Assembly: GCF_022829725.1 (NCBI RefSeq)
Contig: NZ_JAKSYG010000199.1
Coordinates: forward strand, 1 to 64,000
Origin: Methylobacterium sp. E-005
GTDB lineage: Bacteria; Pseudomonadota; Alphaproteobacteria; Rhizobiales; Beijerinckiaceae
DNA length: 64,000 nucleotides
Direction: 5' to 3'
Shown one piece after another: positions 28,207 through 39,175 of the stretch. The position numbers and the translations under genes were made by a program. Each line of letters opens with the position of its first letter. The stretch's first letter is position 1. The notes below the pieces were generated by a model, which saw only the letters and a program-made list of their open reading frames with translations, was not told the DNA's origin and did no database searches.

Positions 28207-29522
28207 GCATGCGGCTGCCGCAGGAGATCATCCGGGCCAAGCGCGACGGCCTGCCGCTCGATCCGGAAGACATCGGGGCCTTCATCGAGGGCCTCACGAA
28301 TGGCGCCGTCGGCGAGGGACAGGCGGCTTCCTTCGCGATGGCGGTGTTCTTCCGCGGCCTCGCGCTGCCCGAGCGGGTGGCGCTGACCCGGGCCATGGCC
28401 GACTCGGGCACGGTGCTGACCTGGGCGCTGCCGGGTCCGGTGCTCGACAAGCATTCCACCGGCGGCATCGGCGACACGGTGAGCCTCGTGCTGGCCCCGA
28501 TGGTGGCAGCCTGCGGCGGCTACGTGCCGATGATCTCAGGCCGCGGCCTCGGCCATACCGGCGGGACGCTCGACAAGCTCGGCAGCATCCCGGGCTACGA
28601 CGCGACCCCGGGGCTCGACCGGTTCCGCAGGGTCGTCCGAGACGTCGGCTGCGCGATTATCGGCCAGACCGCCGACCTCGCCCCGGCCGACCGGCGCCTC
28701 TACGCCATCCGCGACGTCACCGGTACGGTCGAATCCCTCGATCTCATCACCGCATCGATCCTCTCGAAGAAACTCGCCGCCGGGCTCGACGGACTGGTGA
28801 TGGACGTCAAGCAGGGCTCCGGCGCCTTCATGGAGAGCTTGGCACAGGCGCAGGCGCTCGCCGAGAGCATCGTCACGGTGGCGCAGGGGGCCGGCCTGCG
28901 GACGACCGCGCTGATCACCGACATGGACGCGCCGCTGGCGAGCGCCGCCGGCAACGCCGTCGAGGTCGCGTATGCGATCGACTACCTGAAGGGCCTGCGC
29001 CGGGAGCCGCGCTTCCACGCCGTCACGCTGGCGTTGGCCTCCGAGATGCTCGTGGCCGGGGGGCTCGCCCGGCACATGGCCGGCGCCTGCGAGCGGCTCG
29101 AAACCGCCCTGGCCACGGGTCGGGCGGCCGAGATCTTTGCGGAGATGGTGTCGGCGCTCGGTGGACCGGCCGATCTCCTGAACGAGCCCGAGACGCATCT
29201 GCCCGCCGCGCCGGTGCGGCGGGCGGTCCATCAGGCCGGGACGGTGGCGGCCATCGCCACCCGGGATATCGGCCTCGCGGTGATCGGGCTCGGCGGGGGA
29301 CGTACCCGTCCGGAGGATGCCATCGACCCCCGGGTCGGCTTCACCGATCTCGCCGGACCGGGATCGTCCGGGGGGCTGCTCGGGATCATCCACGCGGCTG
29401 ACGAGGCCGCCGCCGATCGGGCGGAGGCGGCCCTGCAGGCGGCCTACCGGATGGGCGAGGCGCCCGCCGAACGGCCGGCTATTCTCGGATCCGTGCGCGG
29501 CGAGGGGGCGCCTGCACCCTGA
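28203..29522 (+). CDS. deoA: Thymidine phosphorylase
   Basis: DeoA phosphorolyses thymidine to thymine and deoxyribose 1-phosphate. The 439-residue protein shows the family marks: LPQEIIRAKRDG near the start, LDKHSTGGIGDTVS, MISGRGLGHTGGTLDK and VKQGSGAFM. The GTG at 28203 overlaps the deoC stop by 4 bases; an ATG two codons later is an alternative. It is the last gene of the operon. A 12-base palindrome lies 13 bases beyond its stop. Confidence 0.94.
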   Translation: MSMRLPQEIIRAKRDGLPLDPEDIGAFIEGLTNGAVGEGQAASFAMAVFFRGLALPERVALTRAMADSGTVLTWALPGPVLDKHSTGGIGDTVSLVLAPMVAACGGYVPMISGRGLGHTGGTLDKLGSIPGYDATPGLDRFRRVVRDVGCAIIGQTADLAPADRRLYAIRDVTGTVESLDLITASILSKKLAAGLDGLVMDVKQGSGAFMESLAQAQALAESIVTVAQGAGLRTTALITDMDAPLASAAGNAVEVAYAIDYLKGLRREPRFHAVTLALASEMLVAGGLARHMAGACERLETALATGRAAEIFAEMVSALGGPADLLNEPETHLPAAPVRRAVHQAGTVAAIATRDIGLAVIGLGGGRTRPEDAIDPRVGFTDLAGPGSSGGLLGIIHAADEAAADRAEAALQAAYRMGEAPAERPAILGSVRGEGAPAP

Positions 29523-29535
29523 CGCGTCGGCCGCG

Positions 29536-29547
29536 GCAGAATTCTGC
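29536..29547. promoter_or_regulatory. Perfect palindrome GCAGAATTCTGC, copy 1
   Basis: This 12-base palindrome lies between deoA and the PhyH-type gene. The same 12 bases, and 14 bases when the following GC is included, recur at 52549 upstream of hppA. Two intergenic copies suggest a regulator site, but no regulator can be named. Confidence 0.4.
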
Positions 29548-29660
29548 GCAGGCGGTCTTACGATCGCCGCGAAGCGCTGCGAGGTCCGTCCGTAAGCCGC
29601 ACGCGTCGCGCAGATCCCGCGCCGCAGACGCTGCGGCAAAGCCCTCGGGCGGAGGATGTG

Positions 29661-30728
29661 ATGGCTCAACCGTTCCGCCGTGTTGCGGACCTTGCGCGCG
29701 CGCTGACGCGATCAAACCGCGATCCCGGACACGATCGTAACGCGCCACCCCCGCCCGCCCCCTTCGTGGTCGATGCCGATGTCCCGGTCGATATCGGCTG
29801 CATCAAGATCTTCCGGGCCGAGAACTTTCCGGAATCCGGGCCGAGCCCGTGGCTCGACCAGCCGGACGCGCAGGAGATCATCGCCCGGCGCGTGGCGCGG
29901 CGAGAGATCACCCCCCGGCAGGCCGAGATCTGCCGGTCCTGGGAGGCGCACGGCTATTATGTCCTGCGCGGGGCCATCGATCCCGACACGATCGACGAGG
30001 CCTGGGGAGCCTACGAGGCGGCGATCGCCCAGGGCGACGTGACCCTCGCCCCCGAGAAGGCCACCGAGGACGATCCGCATCCCGGCCGCTATCTCAACCC
30101 CCATCTGAAGGTCGAGGAGCTTGAGCGGCTGCTGAAGCACCCGGTGCTGGTCAACTTCAGCAGCATGGTGCTGGGCCGCCCGGCGATTCCATTCCAGGCC
30201 ATCGCCTCCCACAAGGGCAGCCAGCAGGCCGAGCATTCGGATTCGATCCACATGACGACCTACCCGGTCGGCTATCTCGCCGCCTGCTGGATCGCCATGG
30301 AGGATATCCACGCGGAGTCAGGCCCGCTGGTCTACTACCCGGGCACGCACCGCCTGCCGTACCTGTTCAGCCACGATGTCGGCATCTCGCCGGTGGATTT
30401 TAAGCAGCGCGGCTACGGCGCCTATGTCGATCACTACGAGCCGGCGATCCAGCGGGAGATCCGGGACCACGGGGCGAAGCCGGAATACTTTACGGCCCGC
30501 AAGGGGGACGTCCTGTTCTGGCATGCGAACCTGCTGCATGGCGGCTCGGCGCGGGCCGATATCGAGCGGTCCCGCAAGGCGCTCGTGCACCACTACTTCG
30601 CCGAGGGCTGCGTCTGCTACCACGACCTGTCGGCGACGACCTCGGCGGTCCATGGCCCGGTCGAGAGCCTGCCGACCTGCGGGGCGTCGAACCCGGATGT
30701 TCCGGTCCGGGAGCAGATTGCGCTTTAG
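29661..30728 (+). CDS. Phytanoyl-CoA dioxygenase (PhyH) family protein
   Basis: This 355-residue protein has the non-haem iron, 2-oxoglutarate-dependent dioxygenase facial triad: His192 and Asp194 in AEHSDS, and His293 in LLHGG, with Arg303/Arg305 to bind the oxoglutarate carboxylate. The first 40 residues are a Pro/Ala-rich linker. The substrate is unknown; family members hydroxylate fatty-acyl or small-molecule substrates. ATG 29661 has GGAGG 5 bases upstream. No CoA or lipid genes are adjacent. Confidence 0.85.
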   Translation: MAQPFRRVADLARALTRSNRDPGHDRNAPPPPAPFVVDADVPVDIGCIKIFRAENFPESGPSPWLDQPDAQEIIARRVARREITPRQAEICRSWEAHGYYVLRGAIDPDTIDEAWGAYEAAIAQGDVTLAPEKATEDDPHPGRYLNPHLKVEELERLLKHPVLVNFSSMVLGRPAIPFQAIASHKGSQQAEHSDSIHMTTYPVGYLAACWIAMEDIHAESGPLVYYPGTHRLPYLFSHDVGISPVDFKQRGYGAYVDHYEPAIQREIRDHGAKPEYFTARKGDVLFWHANLLHGGSARADIERSRKALVHHYFAEGCVCYHDLSATTSAVHGPVESLPTCGASNPDVPVREQIAL

Positions 30729-30788
30729 GGTACGGGGTCGAAGGCTGGACCCCGGGACGAGATGAGGCGCTTGAAGGGTTGCCCATCT

Positions 30789-30812
30789 CCCTCCCCCGCA
30801 AGGGGGGAGGGG
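30789..30812. repeat. GC-rich hairpin, REP-like or bidirectional terminator
   Basis: CCCTCCCCC and GGGGGGAGGG flank a short loop, giving a stem between the convergent PhyH and Gly/His-rich genes. It could end transcription from both sides and is also typical of intergenic repeats in this family. There is no strong T-run. Confidence 0.5.
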
Positions 30813-30857
30813 CCGCGTGCGGCGTCGGTCAGACTGTTCTCGAACGGGCGCGGCGAT

Positions 30858-31178
30858 CTACCAGCGGCCGTAGCCGTGTCGGTGTCCCCAGCCGCCATGA
30901 TGGTGGTGGCGCGGGCCGAAGCCGCGGGGCCCCCAGCCGTAATGGTGACCGCGGCCCCAGCCGTGATGGCGCGGAGGGCCGAAGCCGCCATGGCCGCGCC
31001 AGCCGCCGTGATGGCGCGGGCCGTAACCATAACCGTACTGGACGGTCACGACATCGCCGGCGCCCTGACGCAATCCGGCATCGACCCCGAGGGGCGCGGC
31101 CATGGCCGGAACTGCGAGGGACAATCCCCCGACAGCCAGAGCGGCCGCTAGGCCCAGGCGAGCGGTCTTGGTGAACAT
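30858..31178 (-). CDS. Secreted Gly/His-rich protein
   Basis: This 106-residue protein has a clear signal peptide (LGLAAALAVGGLSLAVPAMA, cleavage near 27). The mature part turns into a Gly/His/Trp/Arg-rich tract (RHHGGWRGHGG, GHHYGWGPRGF, RHHHHGGWGHRH) over the last 55 residues. Such tracts can bind divalent metals; I see no other domain. Similar small proteins occur in Methylobacterium and Bradyrhizobium. ATG 31178 has AGGAGG about 7 bases upstream. Its role, perhaps metal buffering in the periplasm, is inference. Confidence 0.7.
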   Translation of the reverse strand: MFTKTARLGLAAALAVGGLSLAVPAMAAPLGVDAGLRQGAGDVVTVQYGYGYGPRHHGGWRGHGGFGPPRHHGWGRGHHYGWGPRGFGPRHHHHGGWGHRHGYGRW

Positions 31179-31287
31179 CGGCGTCCTCCTGCTCCAGGCC
31201 GACCGCGATGCTGCGACCGGCGATGTCCCCGGTGTGACACCTAACAGTTGACGCGAATGTGAGCCGTTCGCTCAGGCCGTGTTCAGC

Positions 31288-31926
31288 TCAGGGTCGGCGA
31301 TAGACCCAGACCCGGGCGGGCGGCAGGTTCAACCAGACCCGGTTGGAGCGGTCGGCCGTGTAGCTGCCGGCCTCGCAGCGGGCCGGGATCGGCGGCACCA
31401 CCGCGTAGGTGAACTGCACGAACGGCGCGCCCGGCTGCATCAGGTCGTGGGCCATGTTGAGCAGCTCGAGCCGCTGCTCGAGGGGCTTGGTGAACAGCGG
31501 AAGGCTGGAGATCGTGGCGGCGGCGGGCTGCGTCAGCACGTCCCGCAGGCTCGCCTGCATGTCGTAGGCGTCGCCCCGGATCACGGTCACGCCGGGGAAG
31601 CGGCGGGTCAGGAGCTTGCAGAAATCGGGGTTGAACTCGACCAGGATCAGCCGCTCGGGGGCGATGCCGCGCCGGATCAGCGCCTCGGTGACCGGACCGG
31701 TGCCGGGGCCGAGCTCGACCACCGGGCCCTCACGGCGCGGATCGACGTAGGACGCCATCGTGCGGGCCAGCATCTTGCCGGACGGCGTCACCGCGCCGGT
31801 GACGAGCGGGCGCTCCAGCCAGGAGCGCAGAAATCGCGCCTCGTCCTCCAGGGGGTCGCGCCGCGGCCCGAAAATCGCGCTCCGGGTGGCAGGAGCCTTC
31901 GCGGTGGGACGGCGCAGCGGCGGCAA
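31288..31926 (-). CDS. Class I SAM-dependent methyltransferase, phospholipid N-methyltransferase-like
   Basis: This 212-residue protein has the SAM-binding motif VVELGPGTGPVTEALI, then LILVEFNPDFCKLLTRRFP and VIRGDAYDM, and a C-terminal region with FTYAVVPPI. This arrangement is that of the PmtA-type enzymes that methylate phosphatidylethanolamine toward phosphatidylcholine in rhizobia, but also of related rRNA-adenine-like enzymes. It has no membrane helix and would act at the inner face. The TTG start at 31926 has AAGGA about 9 bases upstream. Substrate assignment is moderate at best. Confidence 0.75.
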   Translation of the reverse strand: MPPLRRPTAKAPATRSAIFGPRRDPLEDEARFLRSWLERPLVTGAVTPSGKMLARTMASYVDPRREGPVVELGPGTGPVTEALIRRGIAPERLILVEFNPDFCKLLTRRFPGVTVIRGDAYDMQASLRDVLTQPAAATISSLPLFTKPLEQRLELLNMAHDLMQPGAPFVQFTYAVVPPIPARCEAGSYTADRSNRVWLNLPPARVWVYRRP

Positions 31927-32163
31927 GTCTCGAATTCCTTGATGCCGAATGAGAATGAAAGGCTAGGGGAACGCGCTGTCTTACAGCCAAGCCACGGCGG
32001 CGCATAGGGTACGCGTGCCACGCTGGGGCCGCATGCATAACGGGCCGCCGGGGTTTCGGATCCGGCCCCGGAGCACGCACCGCCGAAATGCACTTGGTTC
32101 GGCGGAACGCGCGTCAAGACAACAGCCTGGAACCCTGTCCGATCGGCGCGATCGCGCAGGACC

Positions 32164-33309
32164 CTAGGGACGGACCGCGCCCCCGAAGAAGTCCCGCACC
32201 TTCGAAAAGAAGCCCGCGGATTCCGGATGGTTCTCCGGCGAGGCCGATTGATCGAACTCCTGAAGCAGCTCGCGCTGGCGCTTGGTCAGGTTCTGCGGGG
32301 TCTCGACGAAGACCTGGATGTAGAGATCGCCGACTTCCCGCGAGCGGAGCACCGGCATGCCCTTGCCCTTGATGCGGAACTGCTTGGCGGTCTGCGTGCC
32401 GGCGGGGATCCGCACCTGCGTCTGCGATCCGTCGATCACCGGCACGGTGATCTCGCCCGCAAGCGCCGCGGTGACCATCGAGATCGGCACCCGGCAGAAC
32501 AGGTCGGCGCCGTCCCGCTGGAAGAACTCGTGCTGCTTGATCGACAGGAAGACGTAGAGGTCCCCCGGCGGGCCGCCGCGCAATCCGCTCTCGCCCTCGC
32601 CGGACAGCCGGATCCGCAATCCGTCATCGACGCCGGCCGGCACGTTGATCGAGAGGGTGCGCTCGCGGTTGACCCGGCCCGCGCCCTGGCAGGCGGTGCA
32701 GGGATCGTCCACGATCTCGCCGCGGCCGTGGCAGTTCGGGCAGGTCCGCTCGATCGCGAAGAAGCCCTGGGCAGCCCGCACCCGTCCGTAGCCCGCGCAG
32801 GTCTGGCAGGTCCTGGGCTTCGAGCCCGGCTTGGCGCCGGAGCCGTCGCAGGCCTCGCAGGTCACCGAGGTCGGGATCCGGATGGTCTCGGCCTTGCCGT
32901 TGAAGGCCTCCTCCAGCGTGATCTCCAGGTTGTAGCGCAGGTCGGCCCCGCGCTCGCGGCCGGGCGCGCCGCCCCGGCCCCGGGCCGGTCCGCCGCCGCC
33001 GCGGCCGTCGCCGAAGAAATTGTCGAAGATGTCCGACATGAAGTCGCCGAACTCGTTGCCGAATCCGGGGCCGCCCCCGCCCTGGCTGAAGGCCGCATGG
33101 CCGAACCGGTCGTAGGCGGCGCGCTTCTGGCCGTCGGAGAGGCACTGATAGGCCTCGTTGATTTCCTTGAACTTGATCTCGGCGTCCTTGTCGCCGGGAT
33201 TGCGGTCGGGATGATAGGTCATCGCGAGTTTGCGGAAGGCGACCTTCATCTCGCTTTCCGTGGCGGTCTTGGTGACCCCCAGGATCTCGTAATAGTCCCG
33301 CTTCGACAT
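32164..33309 (-). CDS. dnaJ: Chaperone protein DnaJ
   Basis: DnaJ stimulates DnaK ATPase and hands over unfolded proteins. The 381-residue protein has the J domain (HPD at 33-35), a Gly-rich linker at about 75-115 ([15 protein letters not shown]), and four zinc-finger repeats ([32 protein letters not shown]), followed by the C-terminal substrate-binding domain. ATG 33309 begins [11 protein letters not shown]. It lies 226 bases from dnaK on the same strand, but a probable terminator and a hairpin array lie between, so separate promoters are likely. Confidence 0.98.
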   Translation of the reverse strand: MSKRDYYEILGVTKTATESEMKVAFRKLAMTYHPDRNPGDKDAEIKFKEINEAYQCLSDGQKRAAYDRFGHAAFSQGGGGPGFGNEFGDFMSDIFDNFFGDGRGGGGPARGRGGAPGRERGADLRYNLEITLEEAFNGKAETIRIPTSVTCEACDGSGAKPGSKPRTCQTCAGYGRVRAAQGFFAIERTCPNCHGRGEIVDDPCTACQGAGRVNRERTLSINVPAGVDDGLRIRLSGEGESGLRGGPPGDLYVFLSIKQHEFFQRDGADLFCRVPISMVTAALAGEITVPVIDGSQTQVRIPAGTQTAKQFRIKGKGMPVLRSREVGDLYIQVFVETPQNLTKRQRELLQEFDQSASPENHPESAGFFSKVRDFFGGAVRP

Positions 33310-33356
33310 CCGACCCCGTCTCCGGACAACCCGACCCGCACGTCATTCGGGTTTCC

Positions 33357-33474
33357 AAAGGGCTGAGCCCTCTGGTGGGGTGTCGGGGTGAAATCCCGAC
33401 GTACCGGGGCTCCACCCCGACAGCAGGGCTCCGCCCTGCACCCGCGAAAGGGACTGATCCCCTTCGAAACCCAT
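33357..33474. repeat. Multi-hairpin intergenic repeat between dnaK and dnaJ
   Basis: This stretch holds a chain of short stems: AGGGCTGAGCCCT, GTCGGG/CCCGAC, GCAGGGC/GCCCTGC and AAAGGGA/TCCCCTT. It has the look of a modular repeat I associate with Methylobacterium intergenic regions. It lies in the leader of dnaJ and may stabilise or attenuate the transcript. Confidence 0.6.
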
Positions 33475-33491
33475 GACCGCACGACAGCGAA

Positions 33492-33515
33492 CGAGGCCGG
33501 ATCGCTCCGGCCTCG
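33492..33515 (-). terminator. Probable terminator after dnaK
   Basis: CGAGGCCGGA and TCCGGCCTCG form a perfect 10-base-pair stem with a 4-base loop, 20 bases beyond the dnaK stop. No T-run follows, so termination strength is uncertain. Confidence 0.6.
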
Positions 33516-33535
33516 CTCACGAACCACGCGTGCCC

Positions 33536-35452
<1,917 letters not shown>

Positions 35453-35538
35453 GGTGGGATCCCTCTTTGTGTCGCGTTCAAGCAGACCGCCGAGCCCCGA
35501 AGCAGCTCGGCCCATGGCGGTGTACGAAGGTGATGTGA

Positions 35539-35564
35539 GTATGGGACCCGGGCCGGATCAAGGG
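35539..35564 (-). promoter_or_regulatory. Candidate RpoH (sigma-32) promoter of dnaK
   Basis: On the minus strand CCCTTGAT and CCCATAC are separated by 11 bases, close to the CTTGAA ... CCCAT pattern of heat-shock promoters. Spacing is at the short end for this class. It lies about 90-110 bases before the dnaK start in a 393-base gap; I see no CIRCE inverted repeat there. Confidence 0.4.
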
Positions 35565-35845
35565 CCGTGAACGGCTGAAACCCAGCGCGCAATCCCGCGT
35601 CGAGGGCGATATAAGAAGCCCTCAACGGGCCCGCAAGGCGAAGCCTGCCTGTCCGGGCCGGTAGGCCGCTTTCGCGCTAACGCGTTCCGCGGCCTGAATA
35701 ATCCTTTCGCAGAACGCGGGTGGCCCGGATGGCGTGGTTGCATTTTGTTGCGCCGCTGCCACGTCTGCGCCATCGAGAGCGTGTTAACACTTCGACAAGG
35801 GGTTGCGCGTGGCCCCGCCACTTCGTGTCCCCGTCGTAGAGCCCG

Positions 35846-36835
35846 ATGCGCCCGACCCGCAGCCTCCTGCTATCCACCCTGGCGCTGGCCATCGCGGCTC
35901 CCGCCCTGCTCGCCGCCCCGCCGGCGCACGCGCAGAACTTCTTCGAGCGCCTGTTCGGCATCAAGCCCGAGCGGCCGCCGGTGCCGCCCCGTGGCCTGCC
36001 CGAGGCACCGCCGGCCCCGCCGCCCGGGGCCCCCGGAGAGCCCGGCCAGCCGCCGGCCCCCGAGGTGCCCCGGGCGCCCCCGGCCCCAGCCCGTCCGGTG
36101 GTGCTCAAGGCGCCTTCCGAGGACGGCGTGATCGGGCAGGATCTCCAGCTCAACGGAATGTCGGGCTCCCTGAAGCTCGAACGGTCGGCCAACGCCGTCA
36201 CGGCCCGGATCAGCCTGCCGGGAACCAAGATCTCGCAGCCCACGGAATCCTGCACGGTGCCGCTCGGCGGGGGCAGCCCCGTCACGCTGAGTTCCGAGGG
36301 AAAGCCCGACGGGGTGCCGCGCTATGAGGCGGCCGGGGCGGAGTGCCCGCTGCGCCTCGACGTGACCGAGGGCGGCGTCCTCGTCTCGACGCTGGGCTCG
36401 GGCCCGGTCTGCACCTTCTCGGCCGCGGATTGCGCGACGACGCCGACCGGCCTCTGGGGCCCGGCCCCCGCCACCCTGATCCCGCGGGCCGGCGAGTTCG
36501 ACACGGCCCGGGGCGTCGCCGACAAGGCGGTGCGCGACAATTACAAGCTGATGACCCAGCGGGCCCGGCGCGAGGATGTGCGGCCGATCGTGACCGAGCA
36601 GGCGGCCTTCTCGTCGGACCGGGAGCAGTTCTGCCGCGGCTACGCCCGGGAGGGCACGCACGGCTTCTGCCACCTGCGCTTCACCGAGAACCGGGCGCTT
36701 GCCCTGGCGACCCGGCTGGGCGCCAACACGGCGGTGCCCACCGCTTCGGTGGCGCCGCGCAGCCGGCCCCGGCCCAAGCCGGCGGTGGAGGGCCTGAACC
36801 CGGACGCGGCCGGCGGCGACGTCGTTCCGGAGTGA
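35846..36835 (+). CDS. Secreted proline-rich protein, function unknown
   Basis: This 329-residue protein has a signal peptide (SLLLSTLALAIAAPALLA, cleavage after AHA near 28). A Pro/Ala-rich segment of about 45 residues (PPVPPRGLPEAPPAPPPG) follows, then a folded part with several Cys residues (SCTVPL, ECPLRL, VCTFSAADC). A C-terminal element is SSDREQFCRGYAREG followed by HGFCHLRFTENRALALATRL. I cannot assign a family; a cell-wall or extracellular role is possible from the Pro-rich linker. It is transcribed divergently from dnaK. Confidence 0.65.
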   Translation: MRPTRSLLLSTLALAIAAPALLAAPPAHAQNFFERLFGIKPERPPVPPRGLPEAPPAPPPGAPGEPGQPPAPEVPRAPPAPARPVVLKAPSEDGVIGQDLQLNGMSGSLKLERSANAVTARISLPGTKISQPTESCTVPLGGGSPVTLSSEGKPDGVPRYEAAGAECPLRLDVTEGGVLVSTLGSGPVCTFSAADCATTPTGLWGPAPATLIPRAGEFDTARGVADKAVRDNYKLMTQRARREDVRPIVTEQAAFSSDREQFCRGYAREGTHGFCHLRFTENRALALATRLGANTAVPTASVAPRSRPRPKPAVEGLNPDAAGGDVVPE

Positions 36836-36851
36836 CCGCCAGCGGATCCGA

Positions 36852-37544
36852 TCAGGCCCGGCCAGCCGTCATGGACAGCATGGCGGGATCGATGCCGTTG
36901 GCCCGGAGCGCCCGCTCGTACTTGGCGTCGAGATCCGTGTTGAAGATCAGTTCGGGATCGGCCGGGCAGTTGAGCCAGCCATTGGCCATGATCTCGCTCT
37001 CGAGCTGCCCCGCCTGCCAGCCCGCGTAGCCGAGCGCCAGCACGGCGCTCGCCGGGCCCTCGCCGCTGGCGATGGCGCGCAGGATCTCGACGGTCGCGGT
37101 GAGGCAGATGCCGTCGTCGATGATCAGCGTCGATTGCTGGATGTGGAAATCGTCGGTGTGCAGCACGAAGCCGCGCCGCCCCTCTACGGGCCCGCCCATC
37201 AGGACCGGCATATGCCCGACCCGCTCGCGCAGGCGAATCGCATCCGCCTCGGGGGCCACGTCGAGCTGGACCAGCAGGTCCGGCATGCTGATGTCGGTGG
37301 CCGCCTTGTTGACGATGATGCCCATCGCCCCGTCGGCGGAATGGGCGCAGATATAGATCACCGAGCGGGCGAAGCGCTCATCGGCCATGCCGGGCATCGC
37401 CACGAGGAACTGCCCGTCGAGGAAGTCCGGGCCCAGGAGCGACGTCTGCCGCGGCGTTGCCGTCCCGGAATCCTCGGGCGCGGCGGATTTCCCCCGGGGA
37501 GCCGAAGGCGAAGGATCCGATTTGCGATGCGGAGGAGACGCCAT
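36852..37544 (-). CDS. algH: YqgE/AlgH family protein
   Basis: This 230-residue protein belongs to the widespread YqgE/AlgH family, implicated in transcriptional control or stress but without a firm activity. Typical segments are [47 protein letters not shown] and [16 protein letters not shown]. An N-terminal polar extension of about 37 residues is Ser/Pro-rich. It is cytoplasmic and convergent with the secreted Pro-rich gene, 16 bases away. Start ATG 37544. Confidence 0.92.
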   Translation of the reverse strand: MASPPHRKSDPSPSAPRGKSAAPEDSGTATPRQTSLLGPDFLDGQFLVAMPGMADERFARSVIYICAHSADGAMGIIVNKAATDISMPDLLVQLDVAPEADAIRLRERVGHMPVLMGGPVEGRRGFVLHTDDFHIQQSTLIIDDGICLTATVEILRAIASGEGPASAVLALGYAGWQAGQLESEIMANGWLNCPADPELIFNTDLDAKYERALRANGIDPAMLSMTAGRA

Positions 37545-37818
37545 GGCGCCATGCTACGCCGCCCCCTCCCATTGTCCAGCGGGCAATAGGGACGCAGCAA
37601 GCTTCCGCCCAGCTTGTGCGCGTCGCACCGAGGCGATCGCGCGTCCCGGGATGTCGGCCGAAGCGGAGGGACAAAGAAGTGTCCCGCAACGTCGGCCATG
37701 GATCACTGTTTTGGCCCTTGGACAGAGCGTTCGGCAGAAGACCGCTTGCTCGACAGGCCCCACCGACCACGCTAGGTCAGGCGCGCAAACGCATCTGCGC
37801 AGCAACGAGGGACCCGCG

Positions 37819-38298
37819 ATGATCCAGGTCGGCGACCATCTGCCCCAGGCCACCTTCCGGGTGAGCGGCCCCGAGGGTCCGATCGCCCGCACCACCGACG
37901 ACGTGTTCAAGGGCCGCCGCGTGGTGCTGATCGGCGTCCCGGGCGCCTTCACGCCCAGCTGCCACCGCAACCATCTGCCGGGCTTCGTCACCCACAAGGA
38001 CGAGATCCTCGGTCGCGGCATCGACGCCATCGCGGTCACGAGCGTCAACGACGTGTTCGTGCTCGATGCGTGGTCGAAGGCGAGCGGCGCCGAGGGCCTG
38101 GAATTCCTGGCCGATGGCAACGCCGACTTCGCCAAGGCGATCGGCCTGGAGATGGACGGCACGGGCTTCGGTCTCGGGATCCGTTCGAAGCGCTACTCCA
38201 TGCTGGTGGAGGACGGGGTCGTGAAGATCCTGAACGTCGAGGAGACGCCCTCGAAGGCCGAGGCTTCCGGGGCCGAGGCACTGCTCAAGGTGCTCTGA
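37819..38298 (+). CDS. Peroxiredoxin (Prx5/AhpC-TSA type)
   Basis: This 159-residue thiol peroxidase reduces peroxides in the cytoplasm. The peroxidatic Cys48 lies in GVPGAFTPSCHRNHLPG, the hallmark of the Prx5 (glutaredoxin-dependent) group. FGLGIRSKRYSMLVEDG follows near the C-terminus. No second conserved Cys is seen near the C-terminus, so it is probably a one-Cys enzyme relying on glutathione or glutaredoxin. ATG 37819 begins MIQVGDHLPQATF. It is divergent from algH across a gap of about 270 bases. Confidence 0.92.
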   Translation: MIQVGDHLPQATFRVSGPEGPIARTTDDVFKGRRVVLIGVPGAFTPSCHRNHLPGFVTHKDEILGRGIDAIAVTSVNDVFVLDAWSKASGAEGLEFLADGNADFAKAIGLEMDGTGFGLGIRSKRYSMLVEDGVVKILNVEETPSKAEASGAEALLKVL

Positions 38299-38331
38299 GC
38301 GGGGCGTCCCGGCTCGCCCAGCGGGCCGAAG

Positions 38332-39081
38332 CTACACCTGCGCGAGGTCGAGGGCCTCGAGCCCGTCATGATGCAGCAGCAGCACGCCGGTCGCCGCCGC
38401 GAGCCGGCGGGCGGCCGGCGTGAAGCCCGCGTTCGAGACCACCGCGGCCCGGTCGCCGGCCCAGTAGCGCTGGGCCGCGGCCGCCTCCTGAACCGCGGCG
38501 TTGCCCACGGGCTTGGTCAGGCGCTTGCACTGGACGACGAGGCGCAGGCCGTCGCGGTCCGCCACGATATCGGCGCCCTGGTCGCCGCTCGCCGGGGTCC
38601 GGTGCGCCCGCCATCCCGCCCGGGCGAGGCGCTCGGCGCAGTAGCGCTCGTAGTCGAGCCCGTCCTCCGGGGCGTCCTCCTCCTCGGGCAGGTCGACAGC
38701 CGACGCCTCCGCCTCGACGATCGCCAGCATCCGGTCGCGTTCCGTCGCGAACAGGTCGGCGTCGCGCGGGTTTATCTGCGGCAGCACCGTGCGGTCGAGG
38801 AAGTAGTCGCGCTCGCGCAGCCAGCCGTCCTCGATCCAGTTGCCGTAGGCGTCCCGAAAACTCTCCTGCCGCCGCCGCAGGGCCAGCGTCTCGCCATGCG
38901 CCCGGGCGATGCGGCGGACCCGGGCGCGGAACCGGCGGGGCCGGCCGAGATGGCGCAGCCACACGCACAGCAACGCCACCCCCGTGGCCCCGAGGGCGGG
39001 CGGGCCGTACCAGAGTGCGAACGGGCCGCTGATCACGGCCGTCCAGAACAGGCGGGCGACGGGGCTGGGCTTGCCGTGCAT
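38332..39081 (-). CDS. Membrane-anchored Mrr-like restriction endonuclease domain protein
   Basis: This 249-residue protein has an N-terminal hydrophobic region (residues 9-44, two segments: FWTAVISGPFALWYG and LGATGVALLCVWL). A linker follows, then a PD-(D/E)xK nuclease domain of Mrr type: GLDYERYCAERLARAGW, Asp171 in QGADIV, and Gln184-x-Lys186 in VVQCKR, the QxK variant seen in Mrr. No methylase is nearby, so it may cut modified DNA or act in housekeeping. The ATG at 39081 is chosen over an upstream start 13 codons earlier. It is convergent with the peroxiredoxin gene. Confidence 0.78.
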   Translation of the reverse strand: MHGKPSPVARLFWTAVISGPFALWYGPPALGATGVALLCVWLRHLGRPRRFRARVRRIARAHGETLALRRRQESFRDAYGNWIEDGWLRERDYFLDRTVLPQINPRDADLFATERDRMLAIVEAEASAVDLPEEEDAPEDGLDYERYCAERLARAGWRAHRTPASGDQGADIVADRDGLRLVVQCKRLTKPVGNAAVQEAAAAQRYWAGDRAAVVSNAGFTPAARRLAAATGVLLLHHDGLEALDLAQV

Positions 39082-39175
39082 CGGGTCTCTTGGGGGTGGA
39101 CGAGCTCCGAACCCTCGCAAGCGCCCCTTGCCCGATGCCTAAGAGCCGCCGGAAACCTGTGGACGCGGGGCGTCC

